A DNA stretch of 64,000 nt from an uncultured Ilumatobacter sp. Its GTDB lineage: Bacteria; Actinomycetota; Acidimicrobiia; Acidimicrobiales; Ilumatobacteraceae. The position numbers and the translations under genes were made by a program. The notes under the pieces were generated by a model that saw nothing but the letters and a program-made list of their open reading frames with translations, searched no databases and was not told the origin of the DNA. How positions within the stretch are numbered: the stretch's first letter is position 1; every line of letters starts with the position of its first letter. Below, in pieces: positions 1 through 7,945 of this stretch. The stretch covers positions 1-64,000 of the forward strand of contig CAJQPY010000004.1 of assembly GCA_905480335.1 (NCBI GenBank). The letters run 5' to 3'.

Positions 1-1
1 C

Positions 2-466
2 GGTGAGGTCGTCTCGGCTCCCGTGCCCGATCTCGGCTCCACCGGTGGCGCGACCGTCACGGCCGTGCACGTCGAGGAGACCTCGGGGCCGAAGCTCGAC
101 GAGGCGGCCGTCGTGGTCGCCGGTGGTCGTGGTCTCGGTGAAGCCGAGAAGTTCGACATGATCGAGTCGCTCGCCAAGCAGCTCAAGGGTGCGCCCGGTG
201 CGTCGCGTGCGATCGTCGACGCCGGTTGGGTGCCGTACAGCTACCAGGTCGGCCAGACCGGCAAGGTCGTCAAGCCGACCGTGTACATCGCCGCAGGCAT
301 CTCCGGTGCCACCCAGCACATGGTCGGCATGAAGGGCTCCAAGAACATTATTGCGATCAACAAGGACAAGGAGGCGCCGATCTTCGGTGTCGCCGATCTC
401 GGTGTCGTTGGTGATGTCCACAAGGTGCTCCCGCAGCTGCTGGAGGCGCTTAACGCTCGAGGCTGA
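2..466 (+). CDS. etfA: Electron transfer flavoprotein alpha subunit, C-terminal part (5' end outside window)
   Basis: The reading frame is open from the first bases of the window, so the N-terminal domain lies upstream; 154 residues are visible. They match the FAD-binding C-terminal domain of EtfA: GGRGLG near residue 40, then GQTGKVVKP, the [10 protein letters not shown] stretch and [13 protein letters not shown], which wrap the FAD in known ETFs. EtfA with EtfB carries electrons from acyl-CoA dehydrogenases to ETF-quinone oxidoreductase in the cytoplasm. The acyl-CoA dehydrogenase at 17.5 kb is a plausible donor. etfB would be expected just upstream. The gene is followed within 20 bases by a strong hairpin terminator. 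Family assignment is secure. Confidence 0.95.
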   Translation, partial: GEVVSAPVPDLGSTGGATVTAVHVEETSGPKLDEAAVVVAGGRGLGEAEKFDMIESLAKQLKGAPGASRAIVDAGWVPYSYQVGQTGKVVKPTVYIAAGISGATQHMVGMKGSKNIIAINKDKEAPIFGVADLGVVGDVHKVLPQLLEALNARG

Positions 467-485
467 TTGAACGCGCGATTCGAAG

Positions 486-526
486 GGCGGCCGAACCTGC
501 GGTGCAGGTTCGGCCGCCATCGTTTT
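486..526 (+). terminator. Strong intrinsic terminator after etfA
   Basis: A perfect 15-bp stem (486-500 pairing with 504-518) with a 3-base loop is followed by ATCGTTTT. It lies 20 bases after the etfA stop and before the convergent gene ending at 536. The T tract is only on the plus-strand side, so it should mainly terminate etfA. Confidence 0.85.
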
Positions 527-535
527 CGAGCCGCC

Positions 536-1537
536 TCAGCGCTGGTCACTGGCGGTGATCGCCCAGGCGACGCCTTCCGACGGATCGGTGATCGCGAGCT
601 GGAGTGACCAGCCGATCCCGGGTTCATGGGCATTCCAGCGAAACCAGGTCAGGTCACCGGCGAGGGTGGCAAGTTCGTCGGAGTCGAGCGGCCAGTCGTC
701 GAGGAGGTCGCCGAGCGCAGCGAGCAGCCACCAGGCGCCGAACCGGCCAGCGGCGGCTCCTCGGCGCCGTCCATGCGCTCCACCATTGGCGCCCGCCCAC
801 GCCATCCAGGCGATGGCCTCGCTCGGCTCGAGCTCGCAGGCCCGCGCTCGCCGCACGCCGAGTCCGCCGAGGGCGTCGCCCACGTCACCCACGACACAGA
901 TCGACTCGGCTCTCCCGTTCGACTCGGTCAGCCAGGGCTCGACGAGTTGGCGAACGGCAAGATCGACCTCGTCGTCCAGCACTTCGGCGCCCGCCACAGT
1001 GGTGACATGGCTCCAGTCGTCGGGTAGATCGGGCATGGGGAACTCGGCGCCGCCGTCGGCATATGTGGCGAGGGCATACGCGGGCTCCCACGTCTGCAGC
1101 GTCGTGGGGATGTCGAGCACCTGCACGAGGTCGACGGTTTCGATCGGCTCGCCGCGGATCGCTCGCTCGTGCGCCACGAACGCTGCTCGGGGGCCGCGGT
1201 CGAGATGTTCGACGAGGTCGCCCCACGAATGGTGTTGTGCGGCGACTTCGGTCAGCGGTCCGATCGTGAATCGCCCGGACAGCCCGTCGCTCTCGTCAAG
1301 GACGGTGGCAACGTATTCGGGGTCCGCGAGCAACGCCAGTCGGTACTCGGCGAGTGTTGCAGCCGGCCAGAGTTGGCGTCCCGTCTCGACCGCACGCCGC
1401 GAGTCGTCTCGCACTCGAAGCACGCCGGCCCAGTCGTGCGTGCTACAGCGATCGTCGATCATGCGGATGAGTCCGTCGAGGTCTCCCCGCTGGATCAATG
1501 CGTCGAGACCCGCATCGGCAACCTGATCATCGAGCAT
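536..1537 (-). CDS. Hypothetical protein, 333 aa
   Basis: I do not recognise a family. The protein is 333 residues, acidic, rich in Trp and Asp, with no signal peptide and no clear membrane segment. It is last in a minus-strand run behind prmA, 51 bases after the prmA stop, so it is probably co-transcribed with prmA and the DUF3090/SCO1664-like genes. The N-terminal half looks helical, with repeated Leu/Ala-rich segments. The C-terminal half carries Trp-rich motifs such as [10 protein letters not shown] and [16 protein letters not shown] start. The plus strand has long overlapping open frames, but these have high-GC shadow composition. The coding call rests on a balanced amino-acid composition and the operon position. 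Confidence 0.7.
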   Translation of the reverse strand: MLDDQVADAGLDALIQRGDLDGLIRMIDDRCSTHDWAGVLRVRDDSRRAVETGRQLWPAATLAEYRLALLADPEYVATVLDESDGLSGRFTIGPLTEVAAQHHSWGDLVEHLDRGPRAAFVAHERAIRGEPIETVDLVQVLDIPTTLQTWEPAYALATYADGGAEFPMPDLPDDWSHVTTVAGAEVLDDEVDLAVRQLVEPWLTESNGRAESICVVGDVGDALGGLGVRRARACELEPSEAIAWMAWAGANGGAHGRRRGAAAGRFGAWWLLAALGDLLDDWPLDSDELATLAGDLTWFRWNAHEPGIGWSLQLAITDPSEGVAWAITASDQR

Positions 1538-1588
1538 GCCTCGCAGTGTGTCACGTTGTTCCTCGAACGGTGTCGCGTGATGTCTCGC

Positions 1589-2425
1589 TCAGCGGAGCAT
1601 GATCGACATCCAACCCTCGTGGGCCAGCGACTCGACTGCCGTGAGCGGAGCGAGCGCGGTGAGCACGTGGTCATGCCGTTCGGCGAGAATGCCGCTGATC
1701 ACCAGTGACCCGCCCGGGCGCACGAGGCGGCGGAGGTCGTCGGCCATCGCGATCAACACGGGGGCCAGGATGTTTGCCACGACGATGTCGTAGGTCCCCG
1801 TGACCTCGGCGACCGGTGCGGTGTCGACGTCGATCGTTCCGACGACGTCGTTCAGTTCCATGTTTCGCAGGGTGGCCTCGACGGCCGCATCGGCGATGTC
1901 GATCGCCCGGATTTCGCGAACGCCGAGTTGGGCGGCAAGCAGGGCGAGGGCACCGGTGCCGCAGCCGACGTCGAGGAGCGAGGTGCACGGCACGGCCCTG
2001 TCGCCGCGGAGGAGTCCGGCGAGAAGCGCCATCGCGGTACGTGTCGTCGGGTGGTCGCCGAGGCCGAAGGCACTGCCCGGGTCGATGACCGTCACCAGCG
2101 CGTGCCGGTCGTCGGGCTCGAACGGCAGCAGCGAGGCAGGCACCGAGACCATGCCGTCCAGATACCACGTGGGGGACAAGTACTCGGGCGCGACCTGCGC
2201 GATCGAGTCGTCGACGTCACGGATTTCGGTCGGCCACGACGGGTCGAGTGTCGCCATCGCCCGCTCCACAGCGATGGACTTGTTGCCGACCGAGGTGGCC
2301 ACCTCGACTCGGTCGGTGTCGAGCACGGTCTCGCTGACCGCCTGCACGCCCCACTGCCACATCCGGTCGGTAACGATCTCGGCGAGCTGCGAGGGGACGG
2401 TGACGACGATCGTGCGGGTGGTCAT
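1589..2425 (-). CDS. prmA: Ribosomal protein L11 methyltransferase-like PrmA
   Basis: A 278-residue class I SAM-dependent methyltransferase. PrmA trimethylates ribosomal protein L11 in E. coli. Visible signatures are DPGSAFGLGDHPTT (about 115-128, the PrmA substrate-proximal motif), the SAM-binding LDVGCGTGALAL (about 151-162) and VANILAPVLIAM (about 210). The open frame runs 30 codons further upstream, but the ATG at 2425 is chosen: it gives MTTRTIVVTVPS, a typical PrmA N-terminus, and begins 20 bases after the stop of the upstream gene. Many actinobacteria lack a clear PrmA, so the exact protein substrate is inferred. Confidence 0.85.
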   Translation of the reverse strand: MTTRTIVVTVPSQLAEIVTDRMWQWGVQAVSETVLDTDRVEVATSVGNKSIAVERAMATLDPSWPTEIRDVDDSIAQVAPEYLSPTWYLDGMVSVPASLLPFEPDDRHALVTVIDPGSAFGLGDHPTTRTAMALLAGLLRGDRAVPCTSLLDVGCGTGALALLAAQLGVREIRAIDIADAAVEATLRNMELNDVVGTIDVDTAPVAEVTGTYDIVVANILAPVLIAMADDLRRLVRPGGSLVISGILAERHDHVLTALAPLTAVESLAHEGWMSIMLR

Positions 2426-2445
2426 CAAATGGTGCTCAACAGTTT

Positions 2446-3255
2446 TTAGACGAGTGGCCAGGGGTAGCGGCGGCCCGTCGGGTCGGTCGGAAAGCGGCGT
2501 TCCCTCAGCATCCACGTGGCGCGCCCCTGGATCGCCTCGACCTCGTCGTCGACAAGCAATGTGGCAATGTCGAGTGGCACGGCGTCGACGAGACGTTTCG
2601 CGGCGTCAAGCACGTGGTCGGGGAGGGGCTCATCGCCAAACTCCCAGATCACGGTTCGCAGCTTGTACTCGGGAGCGAAGCAGAGGCCGTGGTCGATGCC
2701 CCATACGGTGGCGGGTGAACCGTCGCGCTCGGGGACGAGTAGACAATGGCCGCTCTTGCGGTCGGTGTTGTTGGCCAGGATGTCGAGTGCCGCCATGTCA
2801 CGCAGCCGATCGTGCAGCTCGGGCATCGTCTCGTAGATCGTGAAGTAGTGCTCGCTGTGGTCGGCGACGGCAAACCACTGGAACGAACCCTCTCCGACGG
2901 GGCCGTCGCGCAACACGGTGGGCGGGACGACACCGACACCCATCGCCTCGCTCAGTCGATATGCCGCCACTTCGCGCCGGTGCAGCCCCGGCTCGAAATC
3001 CCACAGCGGACGTTCGCCGCGCATCGGCTTGTAGATCGCAGGGTGCGACCGGCCTTCGTGGACGACATGGACGAGGAAGGTCGCGTTCGAGCTGTACGGC
3101 ATCCGACCCTCGATCTCGATCTCGCCGCGAAGCAGGTGTTCGATCGGGTCGTCGATGTCGTCGACACGCAGTTCCGCCCCTTGTTGCTCGTCGGTCCCCG
3201 GGTCGTCGGTGTCGTCGATCTCGTCGTCCACGCCGCTCAGTTCATCCTGGGGCAT
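2446..3255 (-). CDS. SCO1664-family protein (PI3/4-kinase-like fold)
   Basis: A 269-residue protein of the actinobacterial SCO1664 family, related to the phosphatidylinositol 3/4-kinase fold. Kinase-like features are a nucleotide-binding-type lysine in YKPMRGERPLWDFEPG, the catalytic-loop-like DILANNTDRKSGH, and the metal-binding-like WGIDHGLCF. The physiological substrate is unknown. The start at 3255 (MPQDELSG) is preferred over the more upstream in-frame ATG at 3297 because it limits the overlap with the DUF3090 gene to 19 bases. The N-terminus is acidic and probably disordered. The trio histidine phosphatase, DUF3090 and SCO1664-like is conserved across actinobacteria (Rv2135c-Rv2133c region in M. 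tuberculosis, from memory). Confidence 0.82.
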   Translation of the reverse strand: MPQDELSGVDDEIDDTDDPGTDEQQGAELRVDDIDDPIEHLLRGEIEIEGRMPYSSNATFLVHVVHEGRSHPAIYKPMRGERPLWDFEPGLHRREVAAYRLSEAMGVGVVPPTVLRDGPVGEGSFQWFAVADHSEHYFTIYETMPELHDRLRDMAALDILANNTDRKSGHCLLVPERDGSPATVWGIDHGLCFAPEYKLRTVIWEFGDEPLPDHVLDAAKRLVDAVPLDIATLLVDDEVEAIQGRATWMLRERRFPTDPTGRRYPWPLV

Positions 3256-3743
3256 GCGTGGCCGTCGGGGTCCATCGGATTGCCACACCACGTGCACTCG
3301 GCCCGACCGGACTCGATCACCTGAGCGGCGTGCTTGACGAATGCATCTGCCTGCCCGCGTGTGATGTAGATCCGGACGTGCCCTCGGTCGTCGTCCTCGC
3401 CGGGTTCACCGTGCTCGTCGACGTCGCCGACCTCTTCGAGTTGGAGGAGGACCTTGTCGTTCGAGCGGTCGTAGCCGAGTCCGATCGGTCCGAGGACAAA
3501 CACGGGGTCGACGGGAGGCGCTAGCTCCATGGCTCCGGCGATCGGGCGATCCTCGGCGGGCGGAAGGTCGGACAACACTTTGGTGAGATATTGCGAGATC
3601 GCCGCCGCCTGCTGCTTCTCGCACTTGACCGCGATCCGGGTGCCTTCCGCCCGAATCTGCAGAAAGAAGGTACGGTCGCCGGGACGCCCGACGGTTCCGA
3701 CCGTGAACTTGTCGACGTCGTCGAACTCGTGGAACACGCTCAT
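3237..3743 (-). CDS. DUF3090 family protein with C-terminal zinc-ribbon-like motif
   Basis: A 168-residue member of DUF3090, a family of unknown function typical of actinobacteria. The N-terminal region (FHEFDDVDKFTVGTVG, then FFLQIRAEGTRIAVKCEKQQ) matches the family. The last 20 residues carry CTWCGNPMDPDGHACP, a CxxC followed by HxC, which could bind zinc. The gene starts 22 bases after the phosphatase stop and overlaps the SCO1664-like gene, consistent with translational coupling. In the family it is often described next to a phosphatase and a kinase-like protein; no biochemical role can be read from the sequence. Confidence 0.85.
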   Translation of the reverse strand: MSVFHEFDDVDKFTVGTVGRPGDRTFFLQIRAEGTRIAVKCEKQQAAAISQYLTKVLSDLPPAEDRPIAGAMELAPPVDPVFVLGPIGLGYDRSNDKVLLQLEEVGDVDEHGEPGEDDDRGHVRIYITRGQADAFVKHAAQVIESGRAECTWCGNPMDPDGHACPRMN

Positions 3744-3765
3744 GCGCAGACCATTGCCAAGCCCG

Positions 3766-4488
3766 TCACGAGGGCCGCAGTTCGGTCAGGGGACGCCCGG
3801 TCGAGTTCACGGCCAACACGATCGGCCCGCCGGCGTGCCAGGTGATGGCACTCACCGAGGCCGGGCTGATCACGATCCGTTGGAACAGGTCGATGTGTGT
3901 ACCAAGGGCGTGGGCGACAGCCGCCTTGATCGTGTCGGCGTGCGAGACGCACACGATCGTGCCGCCCGGGTGCTGATGGCGGAGCCGGTCGAGCGTGGAG
4001 ACCATGCGAGTCTGCATCTCGGTGAAGCTCTCACCGTTCGGAAAGCGGAACGTCGACGGCGCGCTCTGGACCGTGCGCCACTCGGGAAGCTTGTTGAGCT
4101 TCTTGAGTTCCTTGCCGGTCCAGTCACCGAAGTCGCATTCGAACAGGCCGCGGTCGACTTTTGTCCGGAGACCGAGCGCCTTGGAGATCGGCGCAGCGGT
4201 CTCCTTTGCCCGTTCGAGCGGCGACGAGTACACCGCGTCGAGCGATCCGAGGGCTGCGATTCGTTCCGCCGCGATCTCCGCCTGCGCGCGACCTTCAGCG
4301 GCGAGATGCAGGCCCTTGGCTCGGCCCGGCAGGACCTTGCCGGTCGTCGGCGTCTGCCCGTGGCGGACCAGGAGGATTGTCGTTGCCTTAGATCCGTTCT
4401 GTGTGGGAGTGCGGGCAACGGATTTCTTCGTCGCGCGCTTCGTCCGAGCGGGTGTGGAGGCGTTGGGAGCGGGGGTCGTCTTGGTCAT
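3766..4488 (-). CDS. Histidine phosphatase family protein (phosphoglycerate-mutase-like)
   Basis: A 240-residue histidine phosphatase. The RHG motif is at LLVRHGQT (about 40-46), where the histidine is the phospho-acceptor. Other catalytic elements are SSPLERAKETA and the second histidine in VCVSHADTIKAA. The N-terminal 35 residues are a Lys/Ala/Thr-rich basic tail not seen in enzymatic cores, likely disordered. The family includes phosphatases and mutases, so the substrate cannot be named. It heads the five-gene minus-strand operon. Its promoter overlaps that of the divergent uracil-DNA glycosylase gene. Confidence 0.87.
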   Translation of the reverse strand: MTKTTPAPNASTPARTKRATKKSVARTPTQNGSKATTILLVRHGQTPTTGKVLPGRAKGLHLAAEGRAQAEIAAERIAALGSLDAVYSSPLERAKETAAPISKALGLRTKVDRGLFECDFGDWTGKELKKLNKLPEWRTVQSAPSTFRFPNGESFTEMQTRMVSTLDRLRHQHPGGTIVCVSHADTIKAAVAHALGTHIDLFQRIVISPASVSAITWHAGGPIVLAVNSTGRPLTELRPS

Positions 4489-4499
4489 GGCCGCACCTG

Positions 4500-4505
4500 A
4501 ATCTA
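4500..4505 (-). promoter_or_regulatory. -10-like element TAGATT for the phosphatase operon
   Basis: TAGATT on the minus strand lies 11 bases before the ATG at 4488. It overlaps the -10 of the divergent gene, so the two promoters share bases. No convincing -35 was found. Confidence 0.4.
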
Positions 4506-4509
4506 CTGT
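4504..4509 (+). promoter_or_regulatory. -10-like element TACTGT, leaderless start of the UDG gene
   Basis: TACTGT followed by 8 bases and the GTG at 4518. This spacing puts the transcription start at or next to the start codon and supports choosing GTG 4518. Confidence 0.5.
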
Positions 4510-4517
4510 CGACTTCC

Positions 4518-5183
4518 GTGAGTGCGCTCGTCAGGCTCGGGGCCGAGATCAACGGATGCCGGGCATGCCCCCGACTCGTCGAGTGGCGTGAGACGGTGGC
4601 CCGTGAAAAGCGGGCTGCGTTTCGGGACGAGGACTACTGGGGCCGCCCGATCACGGGTTTCGGAGATCCTGCTGCTCGGATCGTCGTGCTCGGCCTCGCC
4701 CCGGCGGCGCACGGGGCCAATCGGACCGGCCGAATGTTCACCGGCGACCGAAGTGGCGACTGGTTGTTTCGTGCAATGCATCGGGCGCGTCTCGCCAATC
4801 AGGCTGAATCCGTTTCGGCGGACGACGGGCTCGCTCTGCACGATGCCTGGGTGACGTCGGCGGTGAAGTGCGCGCCGCCGAACAACAAGCCGTCGCCGAT
4901 CGAACGCGACGCCTGTGCCGAGTTCCTCCACTGTGAGTTGGCGGCATTGGAGGCGATGCGGGTGGTGGTGTGTCTCGGGACGTTTGGTTTCGATGCTGCA
5001 CTCCGTCACTTTGGGATTCGCCCGAAACCGAAGTTCGGTCACGGGGTGGAAGTGGACGTCGCCGGCGGGCCCACGCTGATCGGCTGCTATCACGTGAGTC
5101 AGCAGAACACGTTCACGGGCAGGCTCACCGAGTCGATGCTCGACAGCGTCTTCACCCGTGCCCTCGCCCTCGCTGCAACCTGA
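4518..5183 (+). CDS. udgB: Type-5 uracil-DNA glycosylase (UdgB-like)
   Basis: A 221-residue family-5 uracil-DNA glycosylase with a probable 4Fe-4S cluster. It removes uracil from DNA in base excision repair. Motif A is GLAPAAHGANRTGRMFTGD (about residues 59-77), the diagnostic family-5 form without the usual catalytic Asp. Motif B is HVSQQNTFTGR. Candidate cluster cysteines are in CRAC (about 13-16), VKCAPP and RDACAEF. The open frame extends upstream to 4401, but that would overlap the divergent gene. GTG 4518 lies 8 bases after a TANNNT element. The gene stands alone on the plus strand. Confidence 0.88.
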   Translation: MSALVRLGAEINGCRACPRLVEWRETVAREKRAAFRDEDYWGRPITGFGDPAARIVVLGLAPAAHGANRTGRMFTGDRSGDWLFRAMHRARLANQAESVSADDGLALHDAWVTSAVKCAPPNNKPSPIERDACAEFLHCELAALEAMRVVVCLGTFGFDAALRHFGIRPKPKFGHGVEVDVAGGPTLIGCYHVSQQNTFTGRLTESMLDSVFTRALALAAT

Positions 5184-5291
5184 CCCCGTTCTCAGCCCGC
5201 AGCCCACAATTCCCGGCCCCCAACTCCAATTCCGGCGGATCGTGACGTGTGCCGTCAGGATGTGCCGGAAGTTGGGTTCTTGGGAGGTGGG

Positions 5292-6209
5292 TCAGTTGGC
5301 GGTGAGGGCGTCGGACATGGCTTGGGCGGCGAGCGCCAGTGCCGAGCGGGCGTCACCGAGGTAGTTCGACATCGAGAAGAAGCCATGGATCTGACCGGGG
5401 AAATGGACGTGACTGGTGGCGACGCCGACATTGGCGAGGCGGTCGGCGTAGGAGATGCCCTCGTCGCGGAGCGGGTCGAAACCCGCCGTGATCACGAGCG
5501 CCGGCGGCCCGGCCGCCAGCACTTCGTCGGCAGCGAGCAGCGGTGAGACCCGGGGATCGTCGGGTGACCCGACACCGCCCGACAAATAGTGGTCGAGAAA
5601 CCATCGCATCGACGTTGCGGTGAGGAAGAGACCCTCACCGTTCTCTTCGTAGCTTCTCGTGTCCATCCGGGCATCGGTAACGGGGTACACGAGGAGCTGG
5701 AAGGCGAGTGGAGCGGGTGCGATGTGGCAGACCACAGCAGCGAGGTTGGCGCCTGCCGAGTCGCCGCCGACTGCGATTCGTTCCGGATCGATCCCGAGGT
5801 CGGCGGCATTGGCATGGGCCCATCGCGTCGCCTGGATGCAGTCGCCGAGCCCGGCAGGAAAGGGGGCCTCCGGTGCGAGCCGATAGTCGATGCTCAACAC
5901 CGCATGTCCCGACCGCAGCGCAAGCGAATGGCAGATGTTGTCGTGGCTGGCGAGATCACCCAGCACCCATCCGCCGCCGTGGAACCACACGACGAGGCCA
6001 GTCGCGCCGTGACCCGGGGTCGGCCGGTACAGGCGTGCGGGAACTCCGCCCGCGTCGAGGTCGACTGTTTCGTGGCACCGCTCCAGAACCGGCGGGGCCA
6101 GCTCGGCACGCGCCCGTCGGGCGTCCTCGGGCGGGAGCGAGTCGAGCGGCGGTGCACCCACCGCCTCCATCAGGTCGAGGAGCGTGCGGGCCTCGGCGTT
6201 CAGCGGCAT
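5292..6209 (-). CDS. Alpha/beta hydrolase, hormone-sensitive-lipase-type esterase
   Basis: A 305-residue serine esterase of the HSL/family IV type. The oxyanion-hole motif is HGGGWVLGD (about 76-84), the nucleophile elbow is GGDSAGAN (about 148-155), and the catalytic His is probably in HFPGQIHGFF near the C-terminus. These enzymes hydrolyse short-chain carboxyl esters in the cytoplasm; the natural substrate cannot be deduced. It is a single gene divergent from a small lipoprotein gene. A second enzyme of the same superfamily lies at 9396-10358 in the carnitine cassette. Confidence 0.88.
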   Translation of the reverse strand: MPLNAEARTLLDLMEAVGAPPLDSLPPEDARRARAELAPPVLERCHETVDLDAGGVPARLYRPTPGHGATGLVVWFHGGGWVLGDLASHDNICHSLALRSGHAVLSIDYRLAPEAPFPAGLGDCIQATRWAHANAADLGIDPERIAVGGDSAGANLAAVVCHIAPAPLAFQLLVYPVTDARMDTRSYEENGEGLFLTATSMRWFLDHYLSGGVGSPDDPRVSPLLAADEVLAAGPPALVITAGFDPLRDEGISYADRLANVGVATSHVHFPGQIHGFFSMSNYLGDARSALALAAQAMSDALTAN

Positions 6210-6225
6210 CGACTCATCCTGGCAG

Positions 6226-6231
6226 TACCCT
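6226..6231 (+). promoter_or_regulatory. -10-like element TACCCT before the small lipoprotein gene
   Basis: TACCCT is followed by 9 bases and a GTG at 6241, the spacing of the leaderless pattern seen elsewhere in the window. Confidence 0.35.
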
Positions 6232-6240
6232 CAGGGCCCT

Positions 6241-6585
6241 GTGAAAGCGAATCAAGCGATGACCGCATCCGTGTATCCCGTCGTGGAGGAGCGCCACGTC
6301 GGGCGTTCGCGTCTTGGCGTCGCTGTCGCAGTCATCGGGCTGCTCGCGCTGGGCGCATGTACGTCTGATCCGGGGCCGAAGCGCGTCGCACAGGACATCA
6401 TCAAGGCCGAGTCCCTTGCCAACCCCGACCTCGACGAGGAATGTCTCCTGGAGCGCCTCGACGCCTACAGCAACGACCAGCTGGTCTCCATCTCCGAGGG
6501 CTTGGCGAAGGAGAATTCGGCTGACCAGGCGATCGCCGAAGAGGACCTGGCCAAGTTCAAGGCCGACCTCGAGACCTGTACCTGA
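6241..6585 (+). CDS. Small predicted lipoprotein, hypothetical
   Basis: A short secreted protein with a lipoprotein signal: a positively charged n-region (HVGRSR), a hydrophobic stretch (LGVAVAVIGLLALG) and a lipobox ending in LGAC. The mature part is about 75 residues, acidic and helical, with two further cysteines (EECLLER and LETCT), possibly a disulfide. No family recognised. The start is uncertain: GTG 6241 follows a TANNNT element, while ATG 6259 would give a shorter signal peptide. It is convergent with the FrhB-family gene, whose end lies 12 bases downstream. Confidence 0.7.
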   Translation: MKANQAMTASVYPVVEERHVGRSRLGVAVAVIGLLALGACTSDPGPKRVAQDIIKAESLANPDLDEECLLERLDAYSNDQLVSISEGLAKENSADQAIAEEDLAKFKADLETCT

Positions 6586-6597
6586 ACCCGGTCGGCG

Positions 6598-7869
6598 TCA
6601 GCTCTTCGCTGCGTCGCCTGCGGGTGGGTCCGCTGACGGCTTGTCGTTGGTCGCTTTCGGTGCCGCCGTGGCCGCAGCGGCCTTCTTTTTCTTGGGCGGC
6701 GGCACGCCGACGGCTGGCGCCGGGTCGACGGTCTTGGGCCAGCGGCGACGACTGACGATCGACAGCAGTCGAAGCAGTCGCATCGCCGTTTCGTCTTCCT
6801 GCGCCGGGCGGGCTTCGATCACGCCGTCGGCGATCATTCGCTCGATGATCTCCTCGCCGAGTTCGGTGCGAGCAATCGTGAGCGTCCAGTCGTTGTCTTC
6901 GCCGATGCCGCCGGTGGCGATGTCGGAGTGCTCGGCAGCGAAGTCGGGGCACGTCGTGCACCCCTGACGGGTCCAGGCGTGGCACTCCTTCAGGTTGACC
7001 TCGTGGTACGAGCCGTCCTTCATCCAGATCTGGAAGACGCCCTTGATGTTCATCTTCAGCATGTCCTGCTTCTTCAAGCCGTACTTGGCCTCGAAGAGCT
7101 CTTCGAAGATGGCATCGTCGAAGGTCTTGGAACACAGCAGACCGATATTCACCACGAACGGCTTGGACACCTTGCCGGCCTTGCGGTCCCACATGACAGG
7201 CGGCGACGAGGTCTGACAACCCATCCCCACCAATGCAAGACGCTCGAGACCACGTTCCCTGGCTTCGGGCAGGGCGAGCGGGTTCGCGCAGTACGTGTAG
7301 CGCGAGCCGGCGGTGGCGAGGATCTCTTCCTTGCTCTCGACGACAACGGGCTTGGCTTTCCAGGCGTCGTCCTCTTCGACCCCTGACACGAGTGCAGCAT
7401 CAATGTAGTCGTTCTCGCGCAGCCAGATCAGGAGCGCCGAGACGAGGCCGCCGTCCTGGCCGTTCTCGTGGACGGTCTTGTCGGTGGCACGGGTGAGATA
7501 CAGCTGGCGCCAGATACCGGCCATCTCGTCGGACTCGCGTACTCGGCCGAACAGATGCATGTCAGCTGCGGGTTCCCACGCCCGGAAACGAGGGCACGCC
7601 CGAGTGCAGGTGGTGCAGCCACCTCCGGAACCGAAGCCGTGGACGCAGTCGTCGAGCCCCAACTCGTCTTCGAGGTGGAACGGGATGTATTTCCCCTCTT
7701 CGTGTTCGTAGCCGATCACGTCGTGCGGGCACGTGACGACGCAGCCTGCGCAGCCGGTGCAGAGGTCGTTGGTGATGACCTCGTGGTAGAGCTCTTTCCA
7801 CTGCGCCGTCCATCGCCCCTCTTTGTCGGCAAGCAGCGATGCGGGGAGCTCGGATTCGACCGTCGTCAT
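6598..7869 (-). CDS. Coenzyme F420 hydrogenase/dehydrogenase beta subunit (FrhB) family protein
   Basis: A 423-residue iron-sulfur flavoprotein of the FrhB/FdhB family. Two ferredoxin-type clusters are suggested by CTGCAGCVVTCP (Cys 37, 40, 43, 47) and GCTTCTRACPRF (Cys 85, 88, 92). The FrhB N- and C-terminal domains follow, with VGMGCQTSS, NIGLLCSKTFDD and ECHAWTRQGCTTCPDF. Family members move electrons between F420H2, flavin and Fe-S clusters. Whether this one uses F420 is inferred. The last 55 residues are a Pro/Lys/Ala-rich tail outside the fold. ATG start, 7 bases after a TANNNT element. No hydrogenase subunits are nearby, so it is probably a stand-alone reductase. Confidence 0.85.
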   Translation of the reverse strand: MTTVESELPASLLADKEGRWTAQWKELYHEVITNDLCTGCAGCVVTCPHDVIGYEHEEGKYIPFHLEDELGLDDCVHGFGSGGGCTTCTRACPRFRAWEPAADMHLFGRVRESDEMAGIWRQLYLTRATDKTVHENGQDGGLVSALLIWLRENDYIDAALVSGVEEDDAWKAKPVVVESKEEILATAGSRYTYCANPLALPEARERGLERLALVGMGCQTSSPPVMWDRKAGKVSKPFVVNIGLLCSKTFDDAIFEELFEAKYGLKKQDMLKMNIKGVFQIWMKDGSYHEVNLKECHAWTRQGCTTCPDFAAEHSDIATGGIGEDNDWTLTIARTELGEEIIERMIADGVIEARPAQEDETAMRLLRLLSIVSRRRWPKTVDPAPAVGVPPPKKKKAAAATAAPKATNDKPSADPPAGDAAKS

Positions 7870-7876
7870 CTCGGTG

Positions 7877-7882
7877 ACTGTA
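7877..7882 (-). promoter_or_regulatory. -10-like element TACAGT before the FrhB-family gene
   Basis: TACAGT on the minus strand, 7 bases before the ATG at 7869; leaderless spacing. Confidence 0.5.
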
Positions 7883-7933
7883 CGCGAGCGGGCGTGGAAG
7901 GGCTCAACCAGCGATCCACTGGTCGTTACGGTC

Positions 7934-7939
7934 TAGGTT
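7934..7939 (+). promoter_or_regulatory. -10-like element TAGGTT before the M20 peptidase gene
   Basis: TAGGTT is followed by 6 bases and ATG 7946. A second hexamer, TACGGT, is at 7927-7932. Confidence 0.45.
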
Positions 7940-7945
7940 TCGTTG

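Noticed and set aside
555-1526. 323-codon plus-strand frame rich in Ser, Arg and Ala
   Set aside because: Typical high-GC shadow of the minus-strand gene at 536-1537.
1800-2843. 347-codon plus-strand frame
   Set aside because: It crosses antisense over prmA and the SCO1664-like gene and has shadow composition.
5217-5276. Imperfect inverted repeat between the UDG and esterase genes (CCCAACT...CCGGC with GCCGGAAGTTGGG)
   Set aside because: The arms are interrupted, the loop is long and there is no T tract, so a terminator call is not supported.
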